Assembly: GCA_036936605.1 (NCBI GenBank)
Contig: JAUPFV010000005.1
Location: forward strand, 154,133,195 to 154,197,194
Reading direction: 5' to 3'
DNA from: Limnanthes douglasii subsp. nivea
Taxonomy: Eukaryota > Streptophyta > Magnoliopsida > Brassicales > Limnanthaceae
Length of the DNA: 64,000 nucleotides
Under the pieces are notes generated by a model, which made no database searches, was not told where the DNA came from, and was given only the letters and a program-made list of their open reading frames with translations. The first letter of the stretch is position 1; each line of letters opens with the position of its first letter. A program made the translations under genes and the position numbers. Positions 42,843 through 55,353 of the stretch are shown piece after piece.

Positions 42843-45520
42843 TTCCCTCCGGTTTATTTATCACCTTCGCCTTTCTTGGGACTCTTGAGCTCAACGTTTG
42901 AGCTTTCACCAGTTTCTTCATCAGAATATTCTCCACTTGAATAACCATGCTTGTCACCATCCGCCATGGTATGGAAATGGATCTCCTTGTACGGTACATA
43001 TTTTCACAAAGGACCAAGAGTCCTCTTCGGAAAGGTCATATGGAATATAAAACCATGTTCGATTTAACCCCCTCATCTCTTTTCTCCAAACAATCCACCA
43101 CTTCTGTAGCATACTTCTCTATTCCTGCAGCTATATTTTGGGTTTGCTTGCTTATTAATTAAGAATTGTGATCTGACTTCTCCTTGAGAAGTCTCCCCAA
43201 AGTAGCTTTTTCTTTGGATAAATTTTTAATAGTATTGGCACTGGCAGCTTGTTGCTCCTTCAAAGTTTTGATCTCGGTAGAGGTAGAAGTTTCCAGTTCG
43301 GAATACTTGGTTTGCAGATCCTTTTGAGAACTTTTTTACTGGCGCAGTTCGGTAGCCAAGTCCTCTTTCTCCTTCTTTAAGGCCTCCATACTTTGATGAG
43401 CAGTGGAGAGATTATTCTTCAAGCCTTGGTTTTCTAGTGCTTACGGAAGTTATGGTCGCTGTTTGTTCCCTCGCTTTCCTTTTTAGGTAAACTATCGGAC
43501 GGATGTAACCGAAAAGGGCATGGCTAAGAGTATCTTTCTCACTTGATATCTCGCACGACTCACCATTATAGGTAACAACATTGGCCGCATAGGTATGAGG
43601 GAAAGTCTGTTTGAAGTCATCTTTGTCCAAGTCACTGAAGTATATGTTTTGAAATACATCCAAATTAACATCTCCCTCAACAGTTGCTTGTTCGGCCGGT
43701 AGGAATTTTTGAGAAGGAGGGTTAGGTGGAATTTCTTCTTGTTGAGGAAGATCAGCAGAGTTGTGAGGAGGAATATCAGTGTGATCGGAAGGAGGAAGCA
43801 TGGTAGGACAAAGTACCATCTCTTATCCTAGGTTACTTTTCTTTTTCTTTGCACCTCTTTCCCCACTTCTCTTTTTGCCCCTCTTATGATCTTTGCTTGT
43901 CATCTGGGGCGGATGATCCGATCCTCCAGCTTCCTTTATTGTAACCTTAACTACCTCCAGCAAAGCGGCGTTTATTCCTCATTGGTTCTCCAAACCGACC
44001 CCTTCGAAGACCTATTGAGATGGGCCAACTTTAGTTTTTTTCTTGTTGTTGTTCTTGATCTTGTCCAGGTGACTAGGGGCTTTGTTCCGGGAAGGCAAGT
44101 GAAGTTTTCCATCCTTAGCTCAGTTCTTTTCAAAATAACATATGTAGGAGGAAGAGTGGTCAGCTGCTCCAAAGTAAGGTATCTACTCCCCGTAGTATTC
44201 CAAAGGTGAGACCTCACAAAGTTTCTAGAACTAAAGAAGTTGTGGAAACCCAATCCCCATTTCTCTGATTCCCATTTGTTTAGCCTGGTACAGGTAGCTT
44301 GGCCTACCTCTAGGTGCTCTGGAAACATTTTTGAAAATACTACAAGAAAACTAAATAGTCAGTTCGGAATATTAACATAGCATTTGCAAACTAATAAAAA
44401 TACGAACAAATATTACTTAAGTTTTTCCAGCGGCTGGTCAGTTGGCTTAGATTAGTGGCGGAGTTTATCTTTCTGCCATTCTCCCACGCTTCACTAATAA
44501 AAAAGAATCAAGTCCTCCATGGTTTCTCGAACTCCAACAGATCATTTATCACCTTGTAGTCATTACCCATATTATAATGGTAAAAATGGATATGGTGGTT
44601 TCTGCATAGACGAGCCACGACAACAAACTACTCCATGGGTAGAGGAATTTTTTACAATCTAGATGTCATTATACCGGCCAACAAAGTATACTATGCGTTT
44701 GGTCTGAATTTACTTGGGCATAACTTTATCAGGTGGAAATACCAAACTATTTCTGGGTCCAAAGGAAACTGAATGCCCCAATTGAGCACCTCAGTATATA
44801 CCACCAACTCATGGATTTACAGTCCATGGTGGTTTCCGGAGTGATTGAAATTATCACTTTAACAGAATCAGGAAAGCCCTATTTTATTCGGATCTGACTC
44901 AACTCAGAAGTATGGGTGTATACATAAGCAATATTCTGAAGAGCTATCAAATATTTCACACTAACCTTGTGAAAGTTTGGCCCCACTTTCCCTTTCACGC
45001 ACTCCGGAAGTGACTCAGTGTTGGCCATACCTACTTTTACTTTGTTCTTCCGATCTGCCACGTTGTCTTTTGTCTTTTGACTGTTATTCGGGCAGTTTAG
45101 AATTTGTTGGGGGCTTTATTGTCTCCGAACTAGCAGGTTTCAAAGAAGAGGGAGTACTCTTGGCTTTAGAAAGACGATTTACCCTTCGAGGGGTGGATTT
45201 CTCAGCATCTGAACTCATGGCCATGAAATGTGAAGGTTTCCTAACACTGGAAACGACTTTTTCTTTGAGCATAGGGTTTTGAGACTCTTCGACTAAAGAC
45301 CTGACTCTAAAGGAATTAGGGTAGGAATAAAAGTTGATTTTTTAACTCTTGATGTTTTTTATGAGGATGAGCTCTGATCTGTGTTTGGTTTTGTTTGGTT
45401 GATTTCTCCACCAGGAGAGACATGGAGAGCAGCTGCGATTATTGCGTCTCTTCTTGCTCTTTCTAAACCGGATAAGTTTAGCCAACTTCCTTTCACTAAT
45501 GCGTTTCTAGCCGTGAACAT
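42843..45520 (-). pseudogene. antisense gene of gypsy element 2 (putative gypsy-type transposon domain protein)
   Basis: Minus-strand ATG at 45518-45520 starts MFTARNALVKGSWLNLSGLE. A Ser-rich linker follows; then, at about 44870-44400, a block with FPLDPEIVWYFHLIKLCPSK, HIHFYHYNMGNDYKVIND and FFFISEAWENG. The order F-P-L-x(3)-V, L-x-P-N, Y-Y/F, W-x-x-x-F-F-F-[IV] fits the putative gypsy type transposon family (Transposase_28), known from extra ORFs of Tat elements. 44328-43972 and 43819-43412 are further open pieces (proline-rich). 43380-43180 codes for a coiled-coil-like Lys/Glu stretch. Several stops and frameshifts. Element 3 keeps the homologous N-terminus, central block and next segment. 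Function unknown. Confidence 0.7.
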
Positions 45521-45945
45521 ATAATCTTCCTAAACACAATTTTGAAAGATTATCAAGCTTTCTCTCTCAAGATTTTGGTATTCTCAGAAAGATTAAACAT
45601 TGAAACTTGTTTAAATATAGATGAAGATGTGGAAGTTTTCACCTAGGGGAAGATGAATCAATCATGATAATGATTAGGGGCTAGGATGTATGGGGATTAC
45701 ACCCTAAGTTACTTTCGAGCCAGTATCTATAGGAATCTAGGAGAAAAAATGACTGATAGGTCGAACCAAAGCGCAACATGTGTCCCACTTCCAAAAACAG
45801 ACTTTTAGAATTCCTAACTGTAAGTTAATCTCTTCGAATCCGATCAAGATTCAGTTCGGAGACAAACGTCAGATCAGACTTCATTTTGAATACATTCTAA
45901 ATTTTATTTTTTGAATTAGCTCTTGTAAAGTATCTTTGCAAGACC

Positions 45946-45957
45946 TAAAAGGGCTAC
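45946..45957 (+). promoter_or_regulatory. purine-rich tract before the 3' LTR (element 2)
   Basis: CTAAAAGGGCTAC immediately precedes the LTR. Element 3 has CTAAAAACGGGCTAC at the same place (63340-63355). Confidence 0.6.
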
Positions 45958-46313
45958 TGATGAAGTCGGATTTCTTAGACACTGATTATTGTATATATTT
46001 GGAGGGCTGTTCTGACATATCCGGTACCATGCCCCACCGAACAGTATAACCAAGTGGAACGTGACTCAGCTAGTTGCTAGTCATTTCATCTCTTAGGCTT
46101 ATGGGTCTTTAAGAGTAACCCAATGCCATGATCCGATGTAGAAGGCCCACGGTTCATTAAATGAGTATAAATACCCCAACTAGTTTCATTAACGAGGGTA
46201 ATAAAAATTTACTACTAGTACACACCTCTTTTATCTCTCTATTTCTCACTCAACATATTAAATTCCCGAAACGTTTTCTCAAAACACCCTTTGATCAGAA
46301 ATAAACCACACTA
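45958..46313 (+). repeat. 3' LTR of gypsy element 2
   Basis: Begins TGATGAAGTCGG and ends ACCACACTA (the terminal CA has become TA). Followed by the duplication TTGTC. About 40 differences from the 5' LTR by eye. Confidence 0.93.
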
Positions 46314-46318
46314 TTGTC

Positions 46319-47479
46319 AATCCAAAATTATTTTAAATAATCACTTAAAAAATATTTTTCAGTAAAAAAAAAATCAAATCACTGCATATAATTAAGCTAA
46401 ACTTCAAATCAATAGAGTACAATAGAAAACATACATAAACTAATATACTACTCATATATAAAATAAAACATCACAATACTATTTAGGTAAATCTTTTGAA
46501 GGTGAGTGCTAATTCTTACCAATTTTCAAGTCTGATCCAAAAGGTAGAATAATTGTTGCATTTGTTGTGTGAGATTGCATCAAATTACTATATTTATTCA
46601 AAAGTACTTATAGGAATAAAAAAGAACCCTACGATTATTAAAAAATTCGTAATTTCACTTAATTTCTCACTTTTATTGAGTTTGAGTGTAAAACATTTCC
46701 ATCAATCTCATAAAAATTTAAAATTTATTTCATAAGACAACAAATAAATTTAAGAAACTATTAATAATAAAGAGTTATATCATAACACAAGCACGAATTT
46801 ATTTTGAGATAAATATAAACTTATCGAAATAATCCTGATTGAATATGTCAAAGTTCAATTGATTACATCGTCAAATTAAAATCTAATAATAGTTGCATCT
46901 CGTCTATTTAAACCGTCATCGGCCATTGCGTCAAAATAGTTCGAACCAACTTCAACGATAGTAAGACGAACAAAAATTAAATAGATTATGATACTAAAGT
47001 AACATTATACTAAAAACAATTAAAAAGAAATAAAAAAAATAGACATGAAAAAAATACTAGTGTCGAAAAATAAATCAGCACATCAAATGAAAAGTAAATT
47101 TCTAAAACATACACGTTCAAAACTAAACCTAAAAAGTTTTAAAATTTTAAAATTCAAATAAAATGTTAAAAGATAAAGCTCAAAGATAAAATAAACTTTT
47201 ATTCGATATATTTCGGTTATTTAACATAAAGGTGAAAGGCTAGGTTATATCTCGTGCTCCTTTTGTTGGATTTCTGTTCTAATTTTTTTCAAATTTTGTT
47301 GAATATTTTAAAAACCAACTTTATCCCTCAATCATAAAACCAATAAAAAAATATCTTACCAAATCCATTTCACAAAATCATTATCTTTGTTTCTCTAACT
47401 GTAGAAACAAACCCAAACCCAGTTTGCAAGATTCAAATTCAATAACACTCACATAAGAAAAAAAACAATATAAGCGAAC
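46319..47479. other. AT-rich sequence, no gene recognised
   Basis: Long A-rich stretches. The only ORF (46553-46735) is a short low-complexity frame. Confidence 0.5.
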
Positions 47480-47687
47480 AATAATTAATAAATCAGGTCT
47501 ATAAGGTCACGCGAGGGGCCGTACTGAACCTAGACTTAAAAGGTCAACATCGCGAACTAATTAATAAACCAAGCCTATAAAGTCATGCAAGGGGCCATAC
47601 TAAGACTAGATTTACAAAGTCTAATTAGCAAACTAGTTAATCAACCAAGCCATTGAGGCCACTCAATATACCATATTGTTCCTTGAC

Positions 47688-47723
<36 letters not shown>

Positions 47724-48375
47724 CCCTCGCGACATGAAAGACAAACACCATTTTGTTGCCTACATACTTACAATTTACACATAGTCACTTACAATAATAT
47801 GGTAAATTCTCCAAACAAAGAGGCACGAGAACTACAATATACATAGTCAACACAAAAACGATAAAACTAAATATAGTTCGTACTTCATCTTACAGTAAAG
47901 ACTAGGGGGTTACTCATCCATATCAAAGAATCGAAGCATACCGTAGAAACGGGTAACATCTAGCAGCCTACTAATTGTTAGTTGTACTCTTTCCCTTTGG
48001 AAAATATATATTTTTATCCTTAAGGGAGGTTTAAGCCGACAAAGGATTTTAATGAGGCACGCACAGTTAGGTACGAACCAAGTAGGAGACGTGTCAGATA
48101 ACAATTCAACTAGCAAAATCAAAGTAACCAAGCCTTAAGACTTTTAGGAGTCTAGCCGACATGGCTGACATAATTACTTCGGAATGATCGACGATGCCTC
48201 GACAAAAATGATAAATTAAGACTGAGATACGATAATTGACAAAATAAAAAAAGTAAGCTTCCTCAAAAGACAAATAAAAAACAAAAATATTACACTTTCC
48301 GGATATCATATCGACCTATAGTAATTAAGTTCCATTACACTAAAAAAGTAAGCTTCCTCAAAAGACGAATAAACG
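47480..48375. repeat. dispersed repeat R, copy B
   Basis: Same order as copy A at 32.65-33.6 kb: 85-95-bp degenerate tandem repeats, a (TA)n run (47690-47720), the AGACTAGGGGGTTACTCATCC stretch at about 47900, and a 73-codon minus-strand ORF at 47910-48131 with the same start and stop. The two ORFs agree at about 60 of 73 residues. A duplicate of GTAAGCTTCCTCAAAAGAC lies at 48250 and 48345. Confidence 0.75.
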
Positions 48376-48659
48376 AATAATTATGGTTTAACCTGAAATT
48401 TATCAGAAATATAAAATTGATATTGGCACGAGAATCATAACTTGAAAAAAAATCATTTCTCTATTTTTTTTTTCTGCACATAAAAAAATAATCAAACGCG
48501 TTAAAAAATTATGTGTAAATACCATTGATTTTGTTTTTTAAGACGAACAAAATTGGATCCATGAAATATGTGTTTTGATTATTTTCTTTTGATTTTTTTA
48601 GTTGCTTATTTATCTAATTGCGTTCCAAAATAAGTTTGGAAAAAATAAGTGTGGTCAAA

Positions 48660-49040
48660 TTGTAAAATTACGTGTAATTGAGTTGCAAAAAAGGAAAATA
48701 TGTTCCAGTTACAGTTACAGAATGACATATAATTAGGTTGAAAAAATAATTGATTTTTAGTTGTGAAATTACGTGAAAATGAGTTGCGTAAATAAAAAGA
48801 AAAAAATTGCTTAAGTTATTGGTTGTGAAAAAAAAATTGTATTTAGTTACAGAATTATGTACGAATGAGTTGCGTAAATAAAAAAAATAGTTGCACAAAT
48901 ATAAATACGGTTTCAAAATAAGTATGAAAAAGTAATTGTGTTTCAGTTGCTGAATTACGTGTAATTTGATTGTTAAAAAATAACTGTTTTTCAGTTGCAT
49001 AATTATATATAATTTGGTTGCGAAAATAGAAAATATAATT
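48660..49040. repeat. AT-rich degenerate tandem repeat
   Basis: Six or more diverged copies of a unit around CAGTTGCAGAATTACGTGTA and TTTGGTTGCGAAAATAA, at irregular 45-95-bp spacing (near 48670, 48715, 48765, 48852, 48950, 49000). The minus-strand ORF across it is a by-product. Confidence 0.6.
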
Positions 49041-49755
49041 TCTTCAAAAATATTGTTCATTGATTTAGTTTTGCTCATTTTTAAAAACTTAAAAAATATA
49101 TAGTAGTTTTTTTTTTCTATTGAGTTGTAGTTTGAAAGATACAAAATTTTAAGGGTTAAAAATAATTGCGGAAACTTTACTATTTTACGTGTTCAGAAAT
49201 ATCATTGCAATACAGGTATATTACAATAATATTTGATAAATTTTAAAATTAAAAATATTAGTGATAATTTTAAAGAATTATTCTTATTCTTATTTTTACT
49301 TTTTCCTCTGATTACAGCTCCATTTAAAAGGATAATTATGTTTCAAGGTGCAGAGGAAATACAAAACATTTATTGACCGGGGGAATCAAAATTTGAAAAC
49401 CGACAAAAATAGTAAGAGAAACATAACTTGACCAAATAGTTTGATCCACTGACTTATTCAGTTGTTGACCATAGACTCAGAAACATGTCCATGTACAATT
49501 TCACATTTAAGTTGTTCAAAATATGTATTGCTACTGATTTCAGTACTCCAAAGACATTTATTGTTCTCATGACTCATTTATAGGAAAAACAAAAGTACCG
49601 ACATGATAGTTCAGCAAAAACTGGAATAACAAAAGTCTGCATGACTCTCAAACATACAACACTTTTTAAAAACAACACTACCTAAGTATCAAGAGAACTA
49701 GCTTCGGGGTGATAGTATCGCATCTCCTTCAGATGATTTCTCTAATCATCTCCTC

Positions 49756-50364
49756 TCACATGTTGTCGTCTATGTCTAGATGGACTGGAGCCTGAGCAGG
49801 TTGATCACGCTTTGAATCATATAGATTCTCCATGTAAGGATGCAAGATGGCTTCACTGACTGTGATTCTTTTAGATGGATCGGACACCAGCATTTTCTGT
49901 AGCAAATCTATTGCTAGATGATCGGCATCATGGTACATATGCGAGAGGTTGGTCCCCTTCGAGTGTGGTAGTCTTTTGATAAAGTTTTTGGCTCTTGGAT
50001 TATCGATGAAATCAAGATCAGCGTCTTGTTGACTTCCAAGAACGTTGATTATCAGCGTCAGTTGGTTGAGGCAATCGGTCCCGGGGAAGATCGGCTTCCT
50101 ACCCAGGATCTCGGCAAAGATGCATCCTGCAGACCAGGCATCAATCGAGGTACTGTACTTGTCAAATCCAAGCAGCAGCTGAGGTGCACGATACCAACGG
50201 GTAACGGCATATCCTGTCATAAATTTGTCATTTCCTCCGCTTGTTCGTGCCAGCCCGAAATCACATATCTTCAAGTCACAATTGGCATTGATGAGGAGGT
50301 TCCCAGGCTTTAAGTCTCGATGAAGAATGTTTGTTGAATGAAGATACTTCAGCCCAAGAAGCAG
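49756..50364 (-). pseudogene. MAPK pseudogene exon 2 (open)
   Basis: About 202 codons without a stop, from [10 protein letters not shown] to LDIDDNM. It has the catalytic loop [11 protein letters not shown], activation loop, substrate-binding lobe and C-terminal extension typical of Arabidopsis MPK1/2/7/14. Substitutions at strongly conserved sites: TEY to TGY, APE to APQ, DVWS to DAWS, LVFDP to LVSDP. The lack of stops over 600 bp contrasts with exon 1, so the decay is recent or this part was under constraint for longer. Confidence 0.93.
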
Positions 50365-51932
50365 CTAAAGGCATTATAATGGATGATTAGTTTGAAGTAT
50401 CTCTAGCCAAATAGATCTCAAAGATATAATCTTACAAACATAGCAGCCTAATTAACCGAACACGGCAAAGTAATATATCAAAAAGTAAAAAAAAAGTAAA
50501 CACGCTTGCTAGAGAGTCAATGTTTGCCACGACCCACATGATGTATTAGAGTTAGGGTCGAGATGTTTATGACTTGATGGGATTTAGAGTCGATACGGAA
50601 GAATGGGCCTGCTTTGGTTGAATGGACAAGCAAGAACAGACAGGAAAAGTCAATAGGTGGACATGTTTTCTGGATTTTGCAGGTTTTTCAAGTTTGAGAG
50701 TGTCTTTGGGTCAAACAGGTTGGACTCGTGTCAGAAACTCTGACCTGAAATTCGGGTCAGGTTTCCTTTTACCAAACCCAAAGAGACCCAGCACACCCAA
50801 TTGACAGCATACTCAATCTTCGTTCTCTTTCATCAAAACATTTAGTTCATGTTTTGGTTTTTTACAAAACATTATGAAGCAAAGGTCAAGTAAATAGTTG
50901 ATGGTGAATTCACAAGAAGTATTTCCCTCACTTATTCAGTCCGTTAAATTGGGATCTAAACTCAGCCTTAATCTTTCATATTCCCAAGAACTATATCTCA
51001 TCCACTATAAATTGTTTTAGACATTGTAAAACACATGCTTGCCATTACTATCTAGCCGCAACAAGAGGATGGCACATCTATGATTGTTCTACTTCATACC
51101 AGTAAATAAAGGTGAGAGTCGAAACTCTACAGCTGATAGAGATAGACCTCAATATATACTCACTTAGACATCTTCTGTCTTAATCTAAAATGCAAAATAT
51201 AACCAGACTACGGATAAACACCGATAGTTTATACAAAAGTTGACAAGAAAAACTAAAAGAAAGTAACAACCATTTTCGCTCCGAAAACTACAATACAAGC
51301 CCAATAATCTGAGCTTCATACATGGGTTGCATGTTTGAGCTGAGTATGACAAGGAAAACCAGTACACCACTACAATGAAGAATCAAACCACAAACATGGA
51401 TTCTAATAGGACTTCCAATGAAAGGTTAACTTTGAAATCATAGACATGAACCAAAAACTGGTATTAATAAGATCATTTCTAATGCTACATCTTTATGGAA
51501 CTGCAAACAAAATCAAAGCATCCTACATAAATCAAAAGCTAATAATACAAATCAAGATGATACCTGAAACAAGAAAAACTTGGTATGCTCCTTTAATAAC
51601 TGCTGTGGGGACTTTATGATCTGATGCAAATCAGTATCCATAAGTTCATAAACTAAATAGATATCCTTGAAACTAGTCTTTTGAGTCGTAACATCACACC
51701 CTTCAACGCGATCACGTTCGCGTGCTTAACTAGCCTAAGGAGCTGTAACTCCCTCAAGGTTCTTATCACATCGACTCTATTATCAAACACATTGTTGATC
51801 TTTTAAGCCCCTCTACCGATCGGGTTCGATCGGCAGATACTTAGTGTCGATCTCGAACAAAGTTTGCCATATCGAAAAGTAATGTTTTCCAAGTCGGATC
51901 AACCCAGTTGGAGGATCAACCGGAGTCGCCAT
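49756..51932 (-). pseudogene. group C MAP kinase (MPK7-like) pseudogene
   Basis: Exon 1 runs from ATG 51930-51932 to 51564, exon 2 from 50364 to 49756, with a 1199-bp GT-AG intron at the place expected in the family (after FFLFQ). Exon 1 starts [10 protein letters not shown] and keeps [20 protein letters not shown]. It then has an extra base and a deletion: after GRGA the sequence jumps to KINNVFDNRVDVIRTLREL, so the rest of the glycine loop and the catalytic VAIK lysine (about 19 residues) are gone. A second frameshift lies before [20 protein letters not shown]. Exon 2 is fully open: [15 protein letters not shown], then the activation loop TGY instead of TEY (GGA at 50212-50214), RAPQ instead of RAPE, and a normal C-terminus ending DIDDNM. 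It cannot be a working kinase. Confidence 0.93.
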
Positions 51933-53390
51933 TCCTTACGAATTGTCGTAAAGTTGACCTAAATTTCCCAATAACTATACAAAAACAACAACTCACAATC
52001 AATCCAATTGAATTCACAAATGATACATACATGATACACACGATAACTTTGATATGAAACCATAAAGAAACGACTAATTATACTTCTCTATATATTTCTA
52101 TATATATATATATATGCACTAAAGAAGAAGTGAATCAATACTTACTTGTTAAGTCAATTTCCTTACTTTTTCAAGCTTTATTAAGATCAACTATTTACTA
52201 ATTCGACTTCCTAAAGTTTTAAGATTACGGAAATGTTTTGTTTTCTCTTAGTTTAAAGATCAAGTTGCCGCAAAATCACACAACTCAAAACAACAAAGCA
52301 TATATTCTTCTGATTCTACTCAAAAACACTTCGAATTTCAAATACAAAGAGTTTAGAGCTTATCTTGTTCAGAAATAGCTAGCTAGCTTCGATGACAAAC
52401 CCTTCAGACAAGAATTGAGGTTTATAAGTATATATAAGTTTTAAGAACAATAAAACAATATTTAAACTTTGACTTCCTGTTTAATCTGAAATTATAAAAT
52501 TATATGTTGTCTCATAAATACTTTTAGTTTTTGTAAAATTACTTCCAATGATTTGGTGTGCTAATATATTAAAATATGATAAAAAAATCTTTAAATATCA
52601 AATTGATTAACTGATTTTTTTTATTTTTTTTTTACTATCAATTTCACTCAAATATATTTCTAAAATTTTATAGAATTATCAGACAGAATAAAAATCGAGA
52701 GATAAGTTAACAAACAAAGTTTGTACCCTTTTATGCTATTAACCCTAATAGCACAATAACATGACAAGACATTTCAACAATAAAGATCAAATATATCATT
52801 AATATATTATCATTTATCATTAATATATTATCATTTATCCACTGTATCAGAGAACGTTTTCATTTCAGTAATCAATAATTAATAATAACCATTAAATCAT
52901 AATCCAAATTGTACTGCATTTTTTCCACTAATTGATCATGAGTTTACAAAACATTTCAACAATAAAGATCAAATATATCATTAATATTTTATTTTTTAAA
53001 ATATGTCTAATTAACATAAATGATGAGATCATATTAAAAATATCTAATATTTTATTCCTGTACTCTTGCTCCATGAAAGTATATTGATCAAGGTGACCTT
53101 TTTTATTATAATTTTATTTTTAAAATAGTTATCCGTGTCTTTTTATTATATTTTTTATATAAATTAATTATCTATGACTTTAACATCTCTGCTTTTTTTT
53201 TTTATAAATGTCGGCTCATATACTTTTAACCATTTGTTAGATATTAAATATTCTTTTATATAAAATAATTATATAATTTCGGTTTAAATATCTAATATCA
53301 GACGAACCATTTCACCCGTAAATCTATTAGTATGGTTATATGAGATGGACAAACTATTACTCGTAGAAAATACAAAAATTAAATATTTTT
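51933..53390. other. former 5' flank of the MAPK, AT-rich; 37-bp direct repeat
   Basis: No gene. A 37-bp stretch (ACATTTCAACAATAAAGATC and following bases) occurs at 52769-52805 and again at 52951-52987, 182 bp apart. TCATTAATATATTATCATTTA is also doubled at 52796-52838. Confidence 0.7.
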
Positions 53391-53720
53391 ATATCAAAAT
53401 TAGATTTTGTTAGATATTTTAGTGTAATTGTGTTGATTAGTCGATCGTAATAGTTATATATTTTATTTAAAAAATTGAAAAATGTGGAATACACGTTTTT
53501 TAGATTACATTCTGATTGGTTGAATCGTGTTTTTAGAAAAATTATTTGATTTTGAATTTTTTTATTTTAGCAGGTTTTTTTATCATTTGAAAATAATTCG
53601 GTTTTGGACATGCATGCATGCAAACGTTTGACAATTTGTCTGCAGTTTGCATGTCGGTTTAGTAGTTTTGGTCGAAATTTATGTTTTGTTTTTGCTTCAG
53701 AAAGAAGAAACACGAGAAAA
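53391..53720. repeat. repeat S, uninterrupted copy (empty MULE site)
   Basis: Matches 33660-33887 and then directly 35552-35680 without the 1655-bp MULE. The target TTGAAAATA is present once at 53587-53595. Confidence 0.88.
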
Positions 53721-53864
53721 CCTGAAGAATGAAATTGCTGCAAGAATGGAGGGTGTTTTCTTGAACTCTAAGAAAACACCTCTTCCTCTCGTAGGCCATT
53801 CTCCTCCTCCCTTCAAGATCTTCTTCTTCTTGTACTTACTTCAGATGCAACTTATCTAATAATT

Positions 53865-54840
53865 ATGGAGTTTTCTACAATTCAAGATGGAATGAGAAAC
53901 AATAACAACCATAAGAATCTGCAGTGTGATAAAAAAGACAGTTTATTCAATACTAAAGGTACTAATGAATTGTCTTATGATGATATTGTAAAGAAAACCA
54001 ACAACAACTATGATAAACTCAATTTTGAGCTAGAAAGTTCTGTTGAAAAACAAAACCACATATCAATCCAATTCAGTAGTGAGGTTCTTGATTAGTTGAA
54101 ACATCAATGAAAACATACAATTGTAGGTAAGTTTACTCAAGGCTTACCTAAAAGAAATCTCTTCCTTCAATTTTTTGCAATCTTTAAAACTGGAGGAATA
54201 TCATAGATACAAGATATGGGATTCAAAACACATTTTCTTTGAATTTGAATCGAAATTGGACCTTTATAAAATTTAGAAAAGATTGGTCTGGACCATAGGT
54301 AATACAGTGATGCGCTTACTGAAATGGACTGGAGACTTCAGTACAAATCATGAAAGCTCGATCACACCTGAACATTTATTCAACAAGAATGTAATAAACA
54401 CCATTGCTTGTACAATTAGAGATTCCCTGATTGTCAAAGTTCCAGAAGAAAATAGAGCCTTTCATGCTTCTTATTCTGCCTGGATATAAATGGACGTTAC
54501 CAAAAAATTATTGAATGACGTCTGGATTGGTTTTGGATCAAATCAAGGTTACTGGGAAAGAATCACCTATGTGAACATATCTCTTTATTGTAAACATTTC
54601 GACCACCTAGGCCACAACATAGAACAATGCAAAAAAAGTCAGATGAATGCAAAAACTGATCTAGAGAAGAAACAGAGCAACACTACAAATAATGATGAGA
54701 TCATTACTCATCAAGAGATAAATAATATCAACAACAATATAAACAAAAAACAGATTAAATTGGTTGTAATTAATCATCAAGACAACAGTACTGATCAAGT
54801 TACGAAGGAAGGGAATAAAAAAATCATAATGAAAAATTAG
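53865..54840 (+). pseudogene. LINE ORF1, degenerate
   Basis: 53865-54095 is the polar N-terminus (SYDDIVKKTNNNYDKLNFEL). 54120-54480 is a DUF4283-like RNA-binding region in broken frames. 54490-54840 has a zinc knuckle CKHFDHLGHNIEQC, in which the second Cys of C-x2-C is Phe, followed by an Asn-rich tail. Confidence 0.75.
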
Positions 54841-55353
54841 GACATTCAATGCCCTGATAAAGATGGCTTCATTACTCCAAAACCGGGCGAAATAATAGAA
54901 GCCATTCAGACATTAAATTATGGTTTCAATGTATCTACTACAATGGACTATGCAAATTTTGACACTGATAATTCATCCCCAAAGCCCAACAACATTGGTA
55001 GCTTACAAAATTCTCCAATCTGAAAAAATAGCAACATAGAGTTCATATCTAATTCCCCAAAATTCTACAGAAAGAACAAGACAACAGTTATAGAGAAATA
55101 CTTGACATTGATAATTCATCCCCAAAGGGCAACAACATTGGTAGCTTATAGAATTCTTCAATAAAAAAGAATAGCAACAGGGAGCTTATGTATAATTCTA
55201 CAGAATTCCACAGAGAAGAACAAGGCAACAATTTTAGAGAAATATTTGACAAGAAAATCAAGGTTGCAAATGGTAAAAAGAAAACCAAGAAAAATATAAT
55301 CAAGACACTACAATTCACGGGAATAAGTAAATTCAAATCCTTCCATACTACTA

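Larger units (their letters stand above)
36236..46313 (+). mobile_element. Ty3/gypsy LTR retrotransposon with antisense gene (Tat-like), old
   Basis: A 10,078-bp element with 355/356-bp LTRs, a 5-bp target duplication TTGTC, a primer site, a purine-rich tract before the 3' LTR, and plus-strand gag, protease, RT, RNase H, integrase in Ty3/gypsy order (36.7-42.2 kb). Between integrase and the 3' LTR 3.7 kb remain, most of it filled by a minus-strand gene. Extra antisense ORFs at this place are known in the Tat lineage. About 40 LTR differences in 355 bp, and stops in every domain, show an old, inactive copy. Confidence 0.95.

Noticed and set aside
43886..44209. Plus-strand ORF as an extra gypsy gene
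   Set aside because: The complementary strand carries the conserved antisense gene; the plus frame has no counterpart in element 3.
48668..49144. 158-codon minus-strand ORF as a protein gene
   Set aside because: It crosses a degenerate AT-rich tandem repeat and its translation is low-complexity Phe/Tyr/Asn.
49756..50274. Functional MAP kinase gene
   Set aside because: Exon 1 has two frameshifts and lost the glycine loop and catalytic lysine; the activation motif is TGY.
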